This document shows positions 47,284-54,354 of a stretch of 54,354 bases of DNA, piece by piece. The first letter of the stretch is position 1; the number at the start of each line of letters is the position of its first letter. Source of the DNA: Planctomycetaceae bacterium (GTDB taxonomy: Bacteria > Planctomycetota > Planctomycetia > Pirellulales > Pirellulaceae); assembly GCA_020638975.1 (NCBI GenBank), contig JACKHN010000038.1, positions 1 through 54,354 on the forward strand. The letters are read 5' to 3'. Both the position numbers and the translations under genes were made by a program. The notes under the pieces were generated by a model. That model did not search any database. It was not told the origin of the DNA and saw only the letters and a list, made by a program, of their open reading frames with translations.

Positions 47284-48183
47284 TCAGACTACCGCGGTTC
47301 CTTCGCGGGCTGTTAGTTCGTGAAACATCTCCGCCAGACGTTGAGTCATCGGACCGAGTTGCCCGCTGCCGATCTTGCGGCCATCCACTTCGCTCACGGT
47401 GGCCAGTTCACCCATTGTTCCCGTGCAAAACATCTCGTCCGCGCGAAAGACTTCGGTCAGCGAGAGGTCACGAACTTCGTGAGGTATGCCATTGTCTCGG
47501 CACAGGCCGAGCACAACGTCTCGCGTGATTCCTTCCGGGCAAGCGTTCGTACGCGAAGTTAACACCGTGCCGCCGTGAACGAGAAAGATGTGAGTCGCAT
47601 TGGTTTCCGCGACGAATCCCTGTGAGTCCAGCATCAATGCATCGTCTGCTCCGGCGGCATTGGCTTGGATCTTGGCGAGGATCGAGTTGAGCAAGTTGTT
47701 GTGATGAATGTTGGGGTCCAGCACATCGGGCGTGGGCCGTCGCATGCCGCTCGTGATCAAGCGAATTCCGGCCTTGTCATAGACGGGGGCTTTGAATTCG
47801 GCCAGCACAATCAGCGTCGGCCCGGCTTGATTCAACCGTGGGTCCATGCCGCTTGTGACTTTCACGCCCCGCGTGAGCGTTAACCGAATGTGAACGCCAT
47901 CGGCCATGCTGTTGGCGGCTAGTGTTTTCGTGATCTCGGCGATAATTGCTTCATGCGAAGGTATCTCGGTAAATGCCAGCGCCAACGCCGAGGAACGCAA
48001 TCGGTCGAGGTGCTCGATCAGCCGGAAGATGCGACCGTTATACAACCGCAATCCTTCCCAAACCGCGTCGCCGCCTTGCACCACAGAATCGAAAGGACTG
48101 ATCCCCGCTTCATCGCGATGCGACAGCTTGCCATTGATGTTGATTTGGAGGTTGCGATTGCGTTCGTCGAACTTCTGGAGCAT
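47284..48183 (-). CDS. Class IV aminotransferase-fold protein lacking the usual lysine
   Basis: 299 residues with the fold of branched-chain/D-amino-acid aminotransferases. DSVVQGGDAVWEGLRLYNG, RIFRLIEHLDRL and FVAETNATHIFLV match the family. At the catalytic site, however, family members have a Lys just before NxL, while this one reads DPNIHHNNLLNSILAKIQA, so the pyridoxal-binding Lys is replaced by His. The next gene upstream, 6 bases away, encodes a sulfotransferase-like protein; as I recall, plants have the two domains fused in BCAT-like proteins. Normal transaminase activity is therefore doubtful. Function unknown. Confidence 0.85.
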   Translation of the reverse strand: MLQKFDERNRNLQININGKLSHRDEAGISPFDSVVQGGDAVWEGLRLYNGRIFRLIEHLDRLRSSALALAFTEIPSHEAIIAEITKTLAANSMADGVHIRLTLTRGVKVTSGMDPRLNQAGPTLIVLAEFKAPVYDKAGIRLITSGMRRPTPDVLDPNIHHNNLLNSILAKIQANAAGADDALMLDSQGFVAETNATHIFLVHGGTVLTSRTNACPEGITRDVVLGLCRDNGIPHEVRDLSLTEVFRADEMFCTGTMGELATVSEVDGRKIGSGQLGPMTQRLAEMFHELTAREGTAVV

Positions 48184-48189
48184 GGAGAG

Positions 48190-48921
48190 TTAGCCTGCGG
48201 TAATCCGATGTTGATGAAGTTGCTCGTAGAGTTGGTTGCATTCGGCGAGGACATTCTGGAGCGACGTGGGCACAGGGTCTGGCTTGGCGCGGTAAGGCGC
48301 AAAGGTGGTCGTGTGCTCGACCTTCGCATACCAATGTTTCGCCCAGACGCCGTCCGTGTCGCGGAAGCCCGGCGGCCATTGAAGCATCGCCTCAGTGAAG
48401 TCGAGATCGACTCTCTGGCAGAGTTTCTCAAGAACGCTGCGTGGGTTCTCAAGCACATCTCGCGAATCCACGACCGGCGGGATGCTGCCGGATTGCTCGC
48501 GAATCAACTCGAAGATCTGAACTTGCTGAGGCAGTCCTGTGTCCTCGACTCGCGGCTCGGGAATGAACTCGATTAACGATGTGATCATTTCGCGTGGTTC
48601 GCGAATCAGGAAGCAATTCGTTAGCGAAGCCAGCCAATCCAGATCGATGTTCGGCAACAAGTGATGTGCCATGTGCTTCTGATAGAAGACCGACTTGCCT
48701 TCGGGCAGCGGCCCCGTCAGCCACGCCACGACATTGCGCCAATCGGCTTCGTGCGAAGCGATTGTTTCGGCCGCACCGGGGTGATCGAGTCCGGTGACCT
48801 GTAGGTAGTGAGCGTACAGCGGTTCGTCGCAAACAATGGCGTCCGGTCGATTTCCCCAGGAACGCATCATCGCCGTCGAGATGTTTCGTGGCCCGGACCA
48901 CATGGCCAGTCGTGTTGTCAT
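48190..48921 (-). CDS. Sulfotransferase-like P-loop protein
   Basis: 243 residues. RLAMWSGPRNISTAMMRSW is the 5'-phosphosulfate-binding loop of the sulfotransferase fold, and FLIREPREMITSL gives the conserved Arg and Ser region of the 3'-phosphate site. It lies 6 bases upstream of the class IV aminotransferase-fold gene and is probably co-translated. The pairing recurs elsewhere, so the two may act as one unit, on a substrate I cannot name. Confidence 0.85.
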   Translation of the reverse strand: MTTRLAMWSGPRNISTAMMRSWGNRPDAIVCDEPLYAHYLQVTGLDHPGAAETIASHEADWRNVVAWLTGPLPEGKSVFYQKHMAHHLLPNIDLDWLASLTNCFLIREPREMITSLIEFIPEPRVEDTGLPQQVQIFELIREQSGSIPPVVDSRDVLENPRSVLEKLCQRVDLDFTEAMLQWPPGFRDTDGVWAKHWYAKVEHTTTFAPYRAKPDPVPTSLQNVLAECNQLYEQLHQHRITAG

Positions 48922-49223
48922 CGGCGCGACTTGGTGTCTCTATTCGTAGCTGCACTCGCTAAAGTGCGGATGTCGCTGCGTCCACCGTCAGACACATGTG
49001 ACGAAGGCTGCGCAGAATAATCAATCCCAACGGTACCAGCTAGAGCACACGACGTTCACGCAGGGCTTTTCATTCGTTGGAGTTGCACAAGATGTACGAC
49101 GGGCCTCCGAGCCCGTCGAATAACGACCTAGATTTATCGACGGGCTCGGAGGCCCGTCGTACAAACCTCTCAGTTTGAAAAACCGAAAATCCCTGGACGT
49201 TCACGAGACAGCGAACGCGTTCG
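48922..49223. other. Intergenic region with a nested palindrome
   Basis: 302 bases with no gene, mostly occupied by family B repeat copy 2. Confidence 0.6.
49061..49195. repeat. Nested palindromic repeat, family B, copy 2
   Basis: A perfect 27-bp inverted repeat (49093-49119 and 49137-49163, built on GTACGACGGGCCTCCGAG) around a 17-base loop. Outer pieces CAGGGCTTTTC (49061) and AAATCCCTGG (about 49187) recall copy 1 at 12048-12187. Confidence 0.88.
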
Positions 49224-50414
49224 TCATCGCCACAGGGTGCCGCGAAAGCCGGGAATCAGCCGGTGCTGCGGGGTTGGAGCAGCTTGATTTTGCGAGGCAG
49301 TCGCTGGCCGAGACCATTCGAGAATGATTTGCCCAGGACGACCGACCGGTTGCGGACGCGAGACCGTTTGACTGGCGGTCGCGACTTCGGTGGCAGGCGT
49401 CGCAATCGTCGCTTCATTCGAAAAAGAAGCTTGTTTAACATTGTTGCGACTGGCGATCGTTTCATCTCGTACTCGCGAGTACCAGCCTCCCGCCGTCGAT
49501 GATAGGTCCTCTTCGGTACTTGTCGCTTCGGTGATTGTCGCGCTGGCAAGTTGCGTGATCGGTGCCGTCTGTTGTGTGTCTTCCGCGGCTACTGCCACGA
49601 GCGCCGCCTCAGCCGGCGGTTGTTCTTGAGCCACGAGCGTCTGTTGGGCGGGCAACGCGGGACTCCCGCGACGTACCCAATCCAACCACGTCACCTGCAG
49701 ATCAGACAAACTGCGATAGCCATAATGCTGTTGTGTGGCCCGCGTCCAATTATTCCACTTCATCCCGTCGCCAACATATTCGACGAACTTGCGTTTGCCA
49801 CCCTGTGCGATAAAGTACCTCGCCAGCGAATAACCTTGCGAATACAAGGGCAGCACATCGCTGGGATACTCGGTCATAGCGAACATCTCGTTAAATGCGA
49901 TTCCGCGATGAGTTGTCAGGAACTCATAAAGCATGTTGTGCTGCTTCTGACGTTCGCTGATGTCTTCGACGGTGGTGCAGGCACCTTCATCGGCCCAACG
50001 CGGGAGCGGTCGGCCGAAGTGAGTGGCGAAGATCGTGTGAGTTATCTCATGAGGCAAGACACTGTCCAGGATTCGCTCGCGTGAGCCTTGAATCGACATG
50101 GTCCAACCGAACGGGCGACCGTTCTCGAACATGAAGCTCGTTGCGCCGCCTGCTCCGAGATGTGTCCCCACGTTCACGGTGATAGGGCAGACGTCTTGCC
50201 ACGGACCTAGTTCGTGCCCCAGCCATTCAATGGCCAGATCACGTCGCATGCTCTCGGCGGTTTCGGCAACATCTTGCGCGAGTTGTTGCGTGGGAGCAGT
50301 GACGATAAAGTTTTCAGTGCGGTGGCTGGCACCTAACGACACGGCACATGAAGACAAGAATACAGCCACGACGAGCGCGGCGCGAGAGAGGCGAGCTTCC
50401 ATGCTCTGGGTCAC
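49224..50414 (-). CDS. Secreted zinc metallopeptidase-like protein (HExxH)
   Basis: 396 residues; the start at 50414 or the Met five codons later both open a signal peptide (LSRAALVVAVFLSSCAVSLGA). The active-site motif is VLPHEITHTIF (about residue 121), and the third ligand probably lies in PRWADEGA 18 residues on, the MA-clan arrangement. The C-terminal 140 residues are Ala/Thr/Pro-rich without structure. It is likely an exported peptidase; the substrate is unknown. The preceding gene region is the M56 peptidase on the same strand. Confidence 0.87.
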   Translation of the reverse strand: MTQSMEARLSRAALVVAVFLSSCAVSLGASHRTENFIVTAPTQQLAQDVAETAESMRRDLAIEWLGHELGPWQDVCPITVNVGTHLGAGGATSFMFENGRPFGWTMSIQGSRERILDSVLPHEITHTIFATHFGRPLPRWADEGACTTVEDISERQKQHNMLYEFLTTHRGIAFNEMFAMTEYPSDVLPLYSQGYSLARYFIAQGGKRKFVEYVGDGMKWNNWTRATQQHYGYRSLSDLQVTWLDWVRRGSPALPAQQTLVAQEQPPAEAALVAVAAEDTQQTAPITQLASATITEATSTEEDLSSTAGGWYSRVRDETIASRNNVKQASFSNEATIATPATEVATASQTVSRPQPVGRPGQIILEWSRPATASQNQAAPTPQHRLIPGFRGTLWR

Positions 50415-50751
50415 TCCATTTATCTAGGATGGTGGTGAGGCGATCACTTCCTGTAATCACCGGCCAGAATCGATTGCACTTGCGAAAACGCAAACGGCGG
50501 ACCAATCGAAACTAACCCTATCACGTCGTTGGGAACAACAAGTCTCGCATCCTGCAATGACTTGCCTTTCACAACGTTCACGGCTCGAAATCGCGGAGTT
50601 TGCTTCGACACAGGAGGCTCACAACGGCATCGGGCGTGTGTAACTTTTGCAAAGGGTACAGGAACCAATGCAAATCGACCAAGAGCGGCTTTTGTCACTT
50701 CTAGTGAAACGCCGGCTTTGCTAGCACAACATCGCGGTGCCGATCGACGGT
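50415..50751. other. Interval between the metallopeptidase and M56 genes
   Basis: 337 bases, mostly spanned by the weak minus-strand open frame at 50444-50755 described separately. No hairpin or repeat was found. Confidence 0.4.
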
Positions 50752-50755
50752 TCAA
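50444..50755 (-). CDS. Possible small protein translationally coupled to the M56 gene
   Basis: 103 residues beginning at TTG, overlapping the M56 stop as TTGA, the geometry of translational coupling. The N-terminal part is Arg/Ala/Val-rich; the C-terminus (LVSIGPPFAFSQVQSILAG) has some protein-like character. No family is recognised and the start is rare, so it may be non-coding. Confidence 0.3.
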   Translation of the reverse strand: MNRRSAPRCCASKAGVSLEVTKAALGRFALVPVPFAKVTHARCRCEPPVSKQTPRFRAVNVVKGKSLQDARLVVPNDVIGLVSIGPPFAFSQVQSILAGDYRK

Positions 50756-53700
50756 GGCGAGCCGGGATGGAGATCTCGTTTAAGCAATTGCAAACCGTGT
50801 CTGCTTGAAGCTTCAAACTGCTGGCTAGATGCGAGATATCGCACTGAGTCCGCGCGAATTTTGGAATCCGCGGTCTTCAAAATGACGTTGCCCTGTAGCG
50901 TGAATTCAGCCTTCGACCAATCGATGGTGCCGTCGAGTGGGCTGCGGACGACGGCCCTATCTGCTTCGGCGACGATCTCGTGTTCGTCTTCGCCGAACTT
51001 TAGACAGCATCGACCTTGAATCAAAATCTCCTGGGAGTCGCCCTGTTCGCGGCTCCGAATCTGCAACACAGCCCCGCCAACTGATTCGACGCGGAGATTG
51101 GTAGCTGAGATCGGCACTTCGGTAACGCTCCCCGCCGCGACTAACCGTCCCTGCGATGGGACGTACAAGGTGCCATTGGCTGCCATCATCGTCGTATAGA
51201 CAGAGTTTCCGACGTTGATTTCGGCCACTACTTTTATCTCTCGCGACAGTTCAAGAATCACAACGTCACCGTCCTCGTCACCGATGTAAATCTTGCCATC
51301 ACCGACCAAGGGCGTGCTCCACACGGTTGACAACATGTCATAAGTCCATTGCGGTGTGCCAGTCGCTGCATCGAGACAGTGCACCAAGCCACTGAAGTCG
51401 GAAATAATCGCCAGTCCGTCGTGAATCACGACCGAACTCAAGCTGCGATGCATCGTTTCCTCAAACGCGATCTTGCCGTCGCCGTTACGATCGAATTGAT
51501 GGTAGTGCCAGATAACGCCCGAGTTCGGATTCGGTTTGACGGAATCCCCTTTCTTCGGATCTGCGGCTTGTAGTCGTTTGTGAGGTACCGTTCTTGAGGG
51601 ATCATCCTCTCGCACCACAACTTCCGCACTGATGTCACCGCGCCGTGTCGCGTCGATGCACCAAGCGTGGCCCTCTCCTTCACCGTGTTCGGGATCTTGC
51701 CCGACCACCATAAAAACCTGATCGTCATGGATCACCGGAATCGCGATAGCGTTGTTCCGTGTTCCACGACCGCCGAGTATCCATTCGGACACCTTCGGGT
51801 TGCAGTCGAACTTCCACAGTAACTTTGATTCACCCTCTTTGATCGCGGCCACATCAAAGCTGTACAACCACCCATCGCCTCCAGCGAAGATCGCTTGGCC
51901 CACACCGCCAATCACGCCGTATGCGGGCGACGACCATTGCCCGTGAAGCAAGCTGCCGCTTGGCGATGCGTCTTGCCAAACAACTCGTCCCGTTGTTTTG
52001 TGAACGGCGATAAAGCTGGGTGCGTCGGCTGGCTGATTCACATGAGCGAGGTCAATGCCGTGCGAGGTGCCTACCAATAGCAGGTCCTCTACCGCAGTGA
52101 TCGAGCAAATGGATTGGTTATGCGGCGCGACGCCGAACTTCGCGATCAGGTCGAGCTTCCAGACGACATCGGCTTCGCCCAAAGCCGTTGCAGGTTCCTC
52201 GCGAAAGGGGCCGTCATTGTCGCTGTCGTAGAACCCTTCGAGGTCCAAACAGACGACTTCGTCGCGATTGTTGACGTACCACACGCGGTCGCCTTCAATC
52301 ATCGAAGTCGAACAGATGCCGATTCCCGGCCAGTCGTTCACTCGCCCAGATGCCAATTTCTCGTTGGCATGTTGCCACAGGAAATCGCCTGTCGCGGCGT
52401 CAAAACACAGCAAGCAACTCGCATCCGTTCCTTTCGGAAATCGATTGCCATAGGCCGCTCCGTTGTTGGTCCCAATCAGCACCTTTCCGTTGGCCATGAC
52501 CGGGCTGCTGTAGACCGCGTCGCCGAGTTGGGCAGTCCACTTGATGTTCTCGCCTTTCTCGACGTTCCAAGAAATGGGAAGATCTTGCTCACGCGACACG
52601 TTGTTTCGTTGCGGCCCGCCGCCGTATTGCGGCCAGTCGCGATCGGCACCGGGGGCTTCCGCTACCTCGCGAAAATCCTGGTCTCCGGCAGCACCAAGCT
52701 CCAGAACCAATCTACCGCCTGGCAACACGAGGGCGGCGACGAGCCCTGCGACGATCCAACATGACTTTGGTGTGCGAGGATTGCGAACACGGTCAACTCG
52801 CATGATATGTTCCAGTCGTCGCGCAGTGATGTCGATGGAGCGTACGCCCGGCTGAGCAAACAACGGCTTTAGCTGACGCTTCGATCGTAAGACATCGAGT
52901 AGTATTTGAGCGTAGTCACCTGGGTCGCATTTCAGTCCGGCGACTGCTTCTTCGTCACAACATCGTTCACGCTCGCGAGTCAGTTCACGGCTGGCCCACC
53001 ACACCAAGGGATGGAACCACCAGATGATCTGTGCCGCCAACTGCAGCGTTCCCACGATTGTGTCGCCGCGACGGAAGTGGATTAACTCGTGAGCAAGAAT
53101 CGGTTCGAGTCGTTTCGCGAACTGATTGCGTGTCAGCAAGTCAGGCAACAAAATCGTGGGGCGGAAGAGTCCGAATACCGCTGGCCCGAATGGCTCGCTG
53201 CTGACAAGCAACCGTACCTTGCGGCGAACACCCAATCGCCGCGACAGCGACTTCAACAGAGATATCAATTCGGCATCGGCGACTCTTCCAAAACGCCAAA
53301 CCATCAGCGTGCAGAGCAACTGCCGCGTTAGCACAATCGCCATACAAACCGCTGCCCCACAAACCCACGCCAGGGTGATAACGAACGGCAGGGCGATCGT
53401 CTTCCGATGCGAACGAACCGTCACAGGACTTGAATCTCGGCTCGCGGACAATTCGAGCAAAGCATCGTCCGGCGGTACTTGCGAGGTTGGTGCCGTGTCT
53501 GCTCGCAATGGAAGTGATTCGGAGTCGACCGTGCCTGTGCGATCTAGCGACGGTGACGCGTGCGAATGGTCCGCTACGACGCGCACGTTTGCTCCTGGTT
53601 CTGCGACTACTTGAACAGTTTGGTGAGTCTTATATTGAATCCAACTGAACAGCCCGGTGGGGCTGCTCCAGAGTGGCGGGGTTAGACATTTGGCGATGAC

Positions 53701-53841
53701 AAGCATCCAAAGCAGATAGGCGAGATGCGGGCGTTTCCGACCGAAGATGGCAACGAGCGTCGCTACGATAATCGCGACGACAGTCACCTGCCAGAACTGG
53801 TTCCACGCGAGATCGACCAGCGTTTCGAGTTGGTAGATCAT
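50752..53841 (-). CDS. BlaR1-type M56 peptidase fused to a PQQ-like propeller and an LptA-like domain
   Basis: 1029 residues. Residues 1-60 and about 150-170 hold membrane helices; the M56 zinc site is ILAHELIHFRRGD (about 247-259) with a Glu-rich RERERCCDEEAVAG after it. A TM follows (WIVAGLVAALVLPGG). From about 395 to 895 lie WD/PQQ-type propeller repeats (YSSPVMANGKVLIGTNNG, YSFDVAAI, CLDAATGTPQWTYD). The last 120 residues (ESVGGAVLQIRSREQGDSQE, ILIQGRCCLKFGEDEHEIVA) resemble LptA/OstA-like sheets. BlaR1 relatives sense a signal and cleave the BlaI repressor, which is the gene just upstream with a 4-base overlap. The extracytoplasmic propeller may be the sensor. Confidence 0.92.
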   Translation of the reverse strand: MIYQLETLVDLAWNQFWQVTVVAIIVATLVAIFGRKRPHLAYLLWMLVIAKCLTPPLWSSPTGLFSWIQYKTHQTVQVVAEPGANVRVVADHSHASPSLDRTGTVDSESLPLRADTAPTSQVPPDDALLELSASRDSSPVTVRSHRKTIALPFVITLAWVCGAAVCMAIVLTRQLLCTLMVWRFGRVADAELISLLKSLSRRLGVRRKVRLLVSSEPFGPAVFGLFRPTILLPDLLTRNQFAKRLEPILAHELIHFRRGDTIVGTLQLAAQIIWWFHPLVWWASRELTRERERCCDEEAVAGLKCDPGDYAQILLDVLRSKRQLKPLFAQPGVRSIDITARRLEHIMRVDRVRNPRTPKSCWIVAGLVAALVLPGGRLVLELGAAGDQDFREVAEAPGADRDWPQYGGGPQRNNVSREQDLPISWNVEKGENIKWTAQLGDAVYSSPVMANGKVLIGTNNGAAYGNRFPKGTDASCLLCFDAATGDFLWQHANEKLASGRVNDWPGIGICSTSMIEGDRVWYVNNRDEVVCLDLEGFYDSDNDGPFREEPATALGEADVVWKLDLIAKFGVAPHNQSICSITAVEDLLLVGTSHGIDLAHVNQPADAPSFIAVHKTTGRVVWQDASPSGSLLHGQWSSPAYGVIGGVGQAIFAGGDGWLYSFDVAAIKEGESKLLWKFDCNPKVSEWILGGRGTRNNAIAIPVIHDDQVFMVVGQDPEHGEGEGHAWCIDATRRGDISAEVVVREDDPSRTVPHKRLQAADPKKGDSVKPNPNSGVIWHYHQFDRNGDGKIAFEETMHRSLSSVVIHDGLAIISDFSGLVHCLDAATGTPQWTYDMLSTVWSTPLVGDGKIYIGDEDGDVVILELSREIKVVAEINVGNSVYTTMMAANGTLYVPSQGRLVAAGSVTEVPISATNLRVESVGGAVLQIRSREQGDSQEILIQGRCCLKFGEDEHEIVAEADRAVVRSPLDGTIDWSKAEFTLQGNVILKTADSKIRADSVRYLASSQQFEASSRHGLQLLKRDLHPGSP

Positions 53842-54251
53842 GACGATCGACCTCGCTTTCTCTCGGCTTTCAAAGCATTGAGAGTTTGCTGAAGCTCGTC
53901 AATCTCGGCGTCCGACAACCCCCGATCACGGATCAGATGCTGGAACAAGGGCAACGCTTCGCCATCGAACAAACGATTGATGAAGTCATCCATGGTTTCG
54001 CTGATGACCGTCGTCGGGCGCACGGCAGGGCTATAGACGTTGTTGCGTCCATCTCTCCGCTTTGCGAGATATCCTTTGGCTTCGAGTCGCCGCAAATACG
54101 TCTGAACGGTCCAGAAATCCAGCTCACGATCCGCCGGCAAAGCCTCTAAGACTTGTCGCACGGTCGCCTCGCCCAAATCCCAAACGACCTTGGCGATTTC
54201 CAACTCCGACTTCGGTAACGCGCCACGCTGTGCCTCTCGTTTCGGGGGCAT
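53838..54251 (-). CDS. BlaI/MecI-family transcriptional repressor
   Basis: 137 residues. The winged-helix core is visible (LPKSELEIAKVVWDLGEATV, LDFWTVQTYLRRLEAKGYL, RDGRNNVYSPAV). The C-terminal dimerisation helices follow (MDDFINRLFDGEALPLFQHL). It overlaps the M56 gene by 4 bases and is the repressor that such peptidases cleave. Two palindromic operators lie 16-55 bases before its start, so it is probably autoregulated. Confidence 0.95.
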   Translation of the reverse strand: MPPKREAQRGALPKSELEIAKVVWDLGEATVRQVLEALPADRELDFWTVQTYLRRLEAKGYLAKRRDGRNNVYSPAVRPTTVISETMDDFINRLFDGEALPLFQHLIRDRGLSDAEIDELQQTLNALKAERKRGRSS

Positions 54252-54266
54252 CTCAATCTCCGTTTA

Positions 54267-54306
54267 CGTTCATTTGAACGTGATGATAACGTTCAAATGA
54301 ACGTTG
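54267..54306 (-). promoter_or_regulatory. Tandem palindromic operators for the BlaI-type repressor
   Basis: ACGTTCATTTGAACGT (54267-54282) and AACGTTCAAATGAACGTT (54289-54306) are perfect 7- and 8-bp dyads with 2-base centres. Their centres are 23 bp apart, about two helical turns. Upstream of a BlaI-M56 operon this is the expected place for repressor binding. Confidence 0.75.
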
Positions 54307-54354
54307 TCAACAGAATATCGCGGATATCAAGGGTTCGAAAATCTGCTGTTCTCG

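Overview
The window reads as chromosome from a planctomycete, most likely a Pirellulales-type member of Planctomycetota. This is a family-level inference from content, not a database match. Signs include a DUF1501 protein, a large secreted protein carrying a planctomycete-type CxxCH haem domain, a dockerin-tailed protein, several Gfo/Idh/MocA oxidoreductases, an M56/BlaI pair whose peptidase carries a PQQ-type propeller, a CsrA/FliW-controlled flagellar system with very large FliD/FlgL/FliC, and many palindromic intergenic repeats. No rRNA, tRNA or CRISPR array was seen.

Layout. (1) 1-861: the end of a dockerin-type surface or secreted protein, broken by two frameshifts. (2) 920-11170: carbohydrate metabolism. 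A 1501-aa secreted TIM-barrel/LamG/haem/propeller/cupredoxin protein is followed by a minus-strand cluster (mannose-isomerase-like cupin, xylose-isomerase-like TIM barrel, Gfo/Idh oxidoreductase) whose two intercistronic gaps are each filled by the same inverted-repeat element. One copy carries a four-helix-bundle (S23) gene. A DUF4432-type sugar epimerase diverges on the plus strand. (3) 11387-14982: a small secreted protein, a response regulator fused to an RsbW-like ATPase with its STAS partner, and another Gfo/Idh protein. (4) 15157-19437: an isochorismatase-ThuA fusion, a DUF1501 protein and thymidine kinase. (5) 19548-26996: fliD, fliC, a PilZ protein, csrA and fliW. (6) 27416-33113: an FAD oxidoreductase, a bulb-lectin protein, a porin, and recombinase and IS110 debris, the latter abutting the tail of a DUF547 gene. 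(7) 33365-43164: flgL-flgK-flgN-flgJ-flgI-flgH-flgA-flgG-flgF. (8) 43616-54306: a small membrane protein; a coiled-coil protein interrupted by an in-frame TGA that sits at a Cys-like position and is followed by a hairpin; a DCC-family thioredoxin-like protein; a nitroreductase; a sulfotransferase/class-IV-aminotransferase pair; a secreted metallopeptidase; and a BlaI-M56 regulatory pair under two near-identical palindromic operators.

How the genes work together. The flagellar genes form two blocks on the same strand: rod, rings, hook-filament junction and chaperone in one; filament, cap and the CsrA-FliW translational switch in the other. The sugar genes look like one catabolic or sugar-modifying pathway. 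BlaI and M56 form a sensor-repressor unit.

The observations I rate highest are the S23-associated inverted-repeat element present with and without its gene inside one operon, the possible selenocysteine or disrupted stop codon at 44281-44283, and the missing catalytic lysine in the class-IV aminotransferase next to a sulfotransferase.
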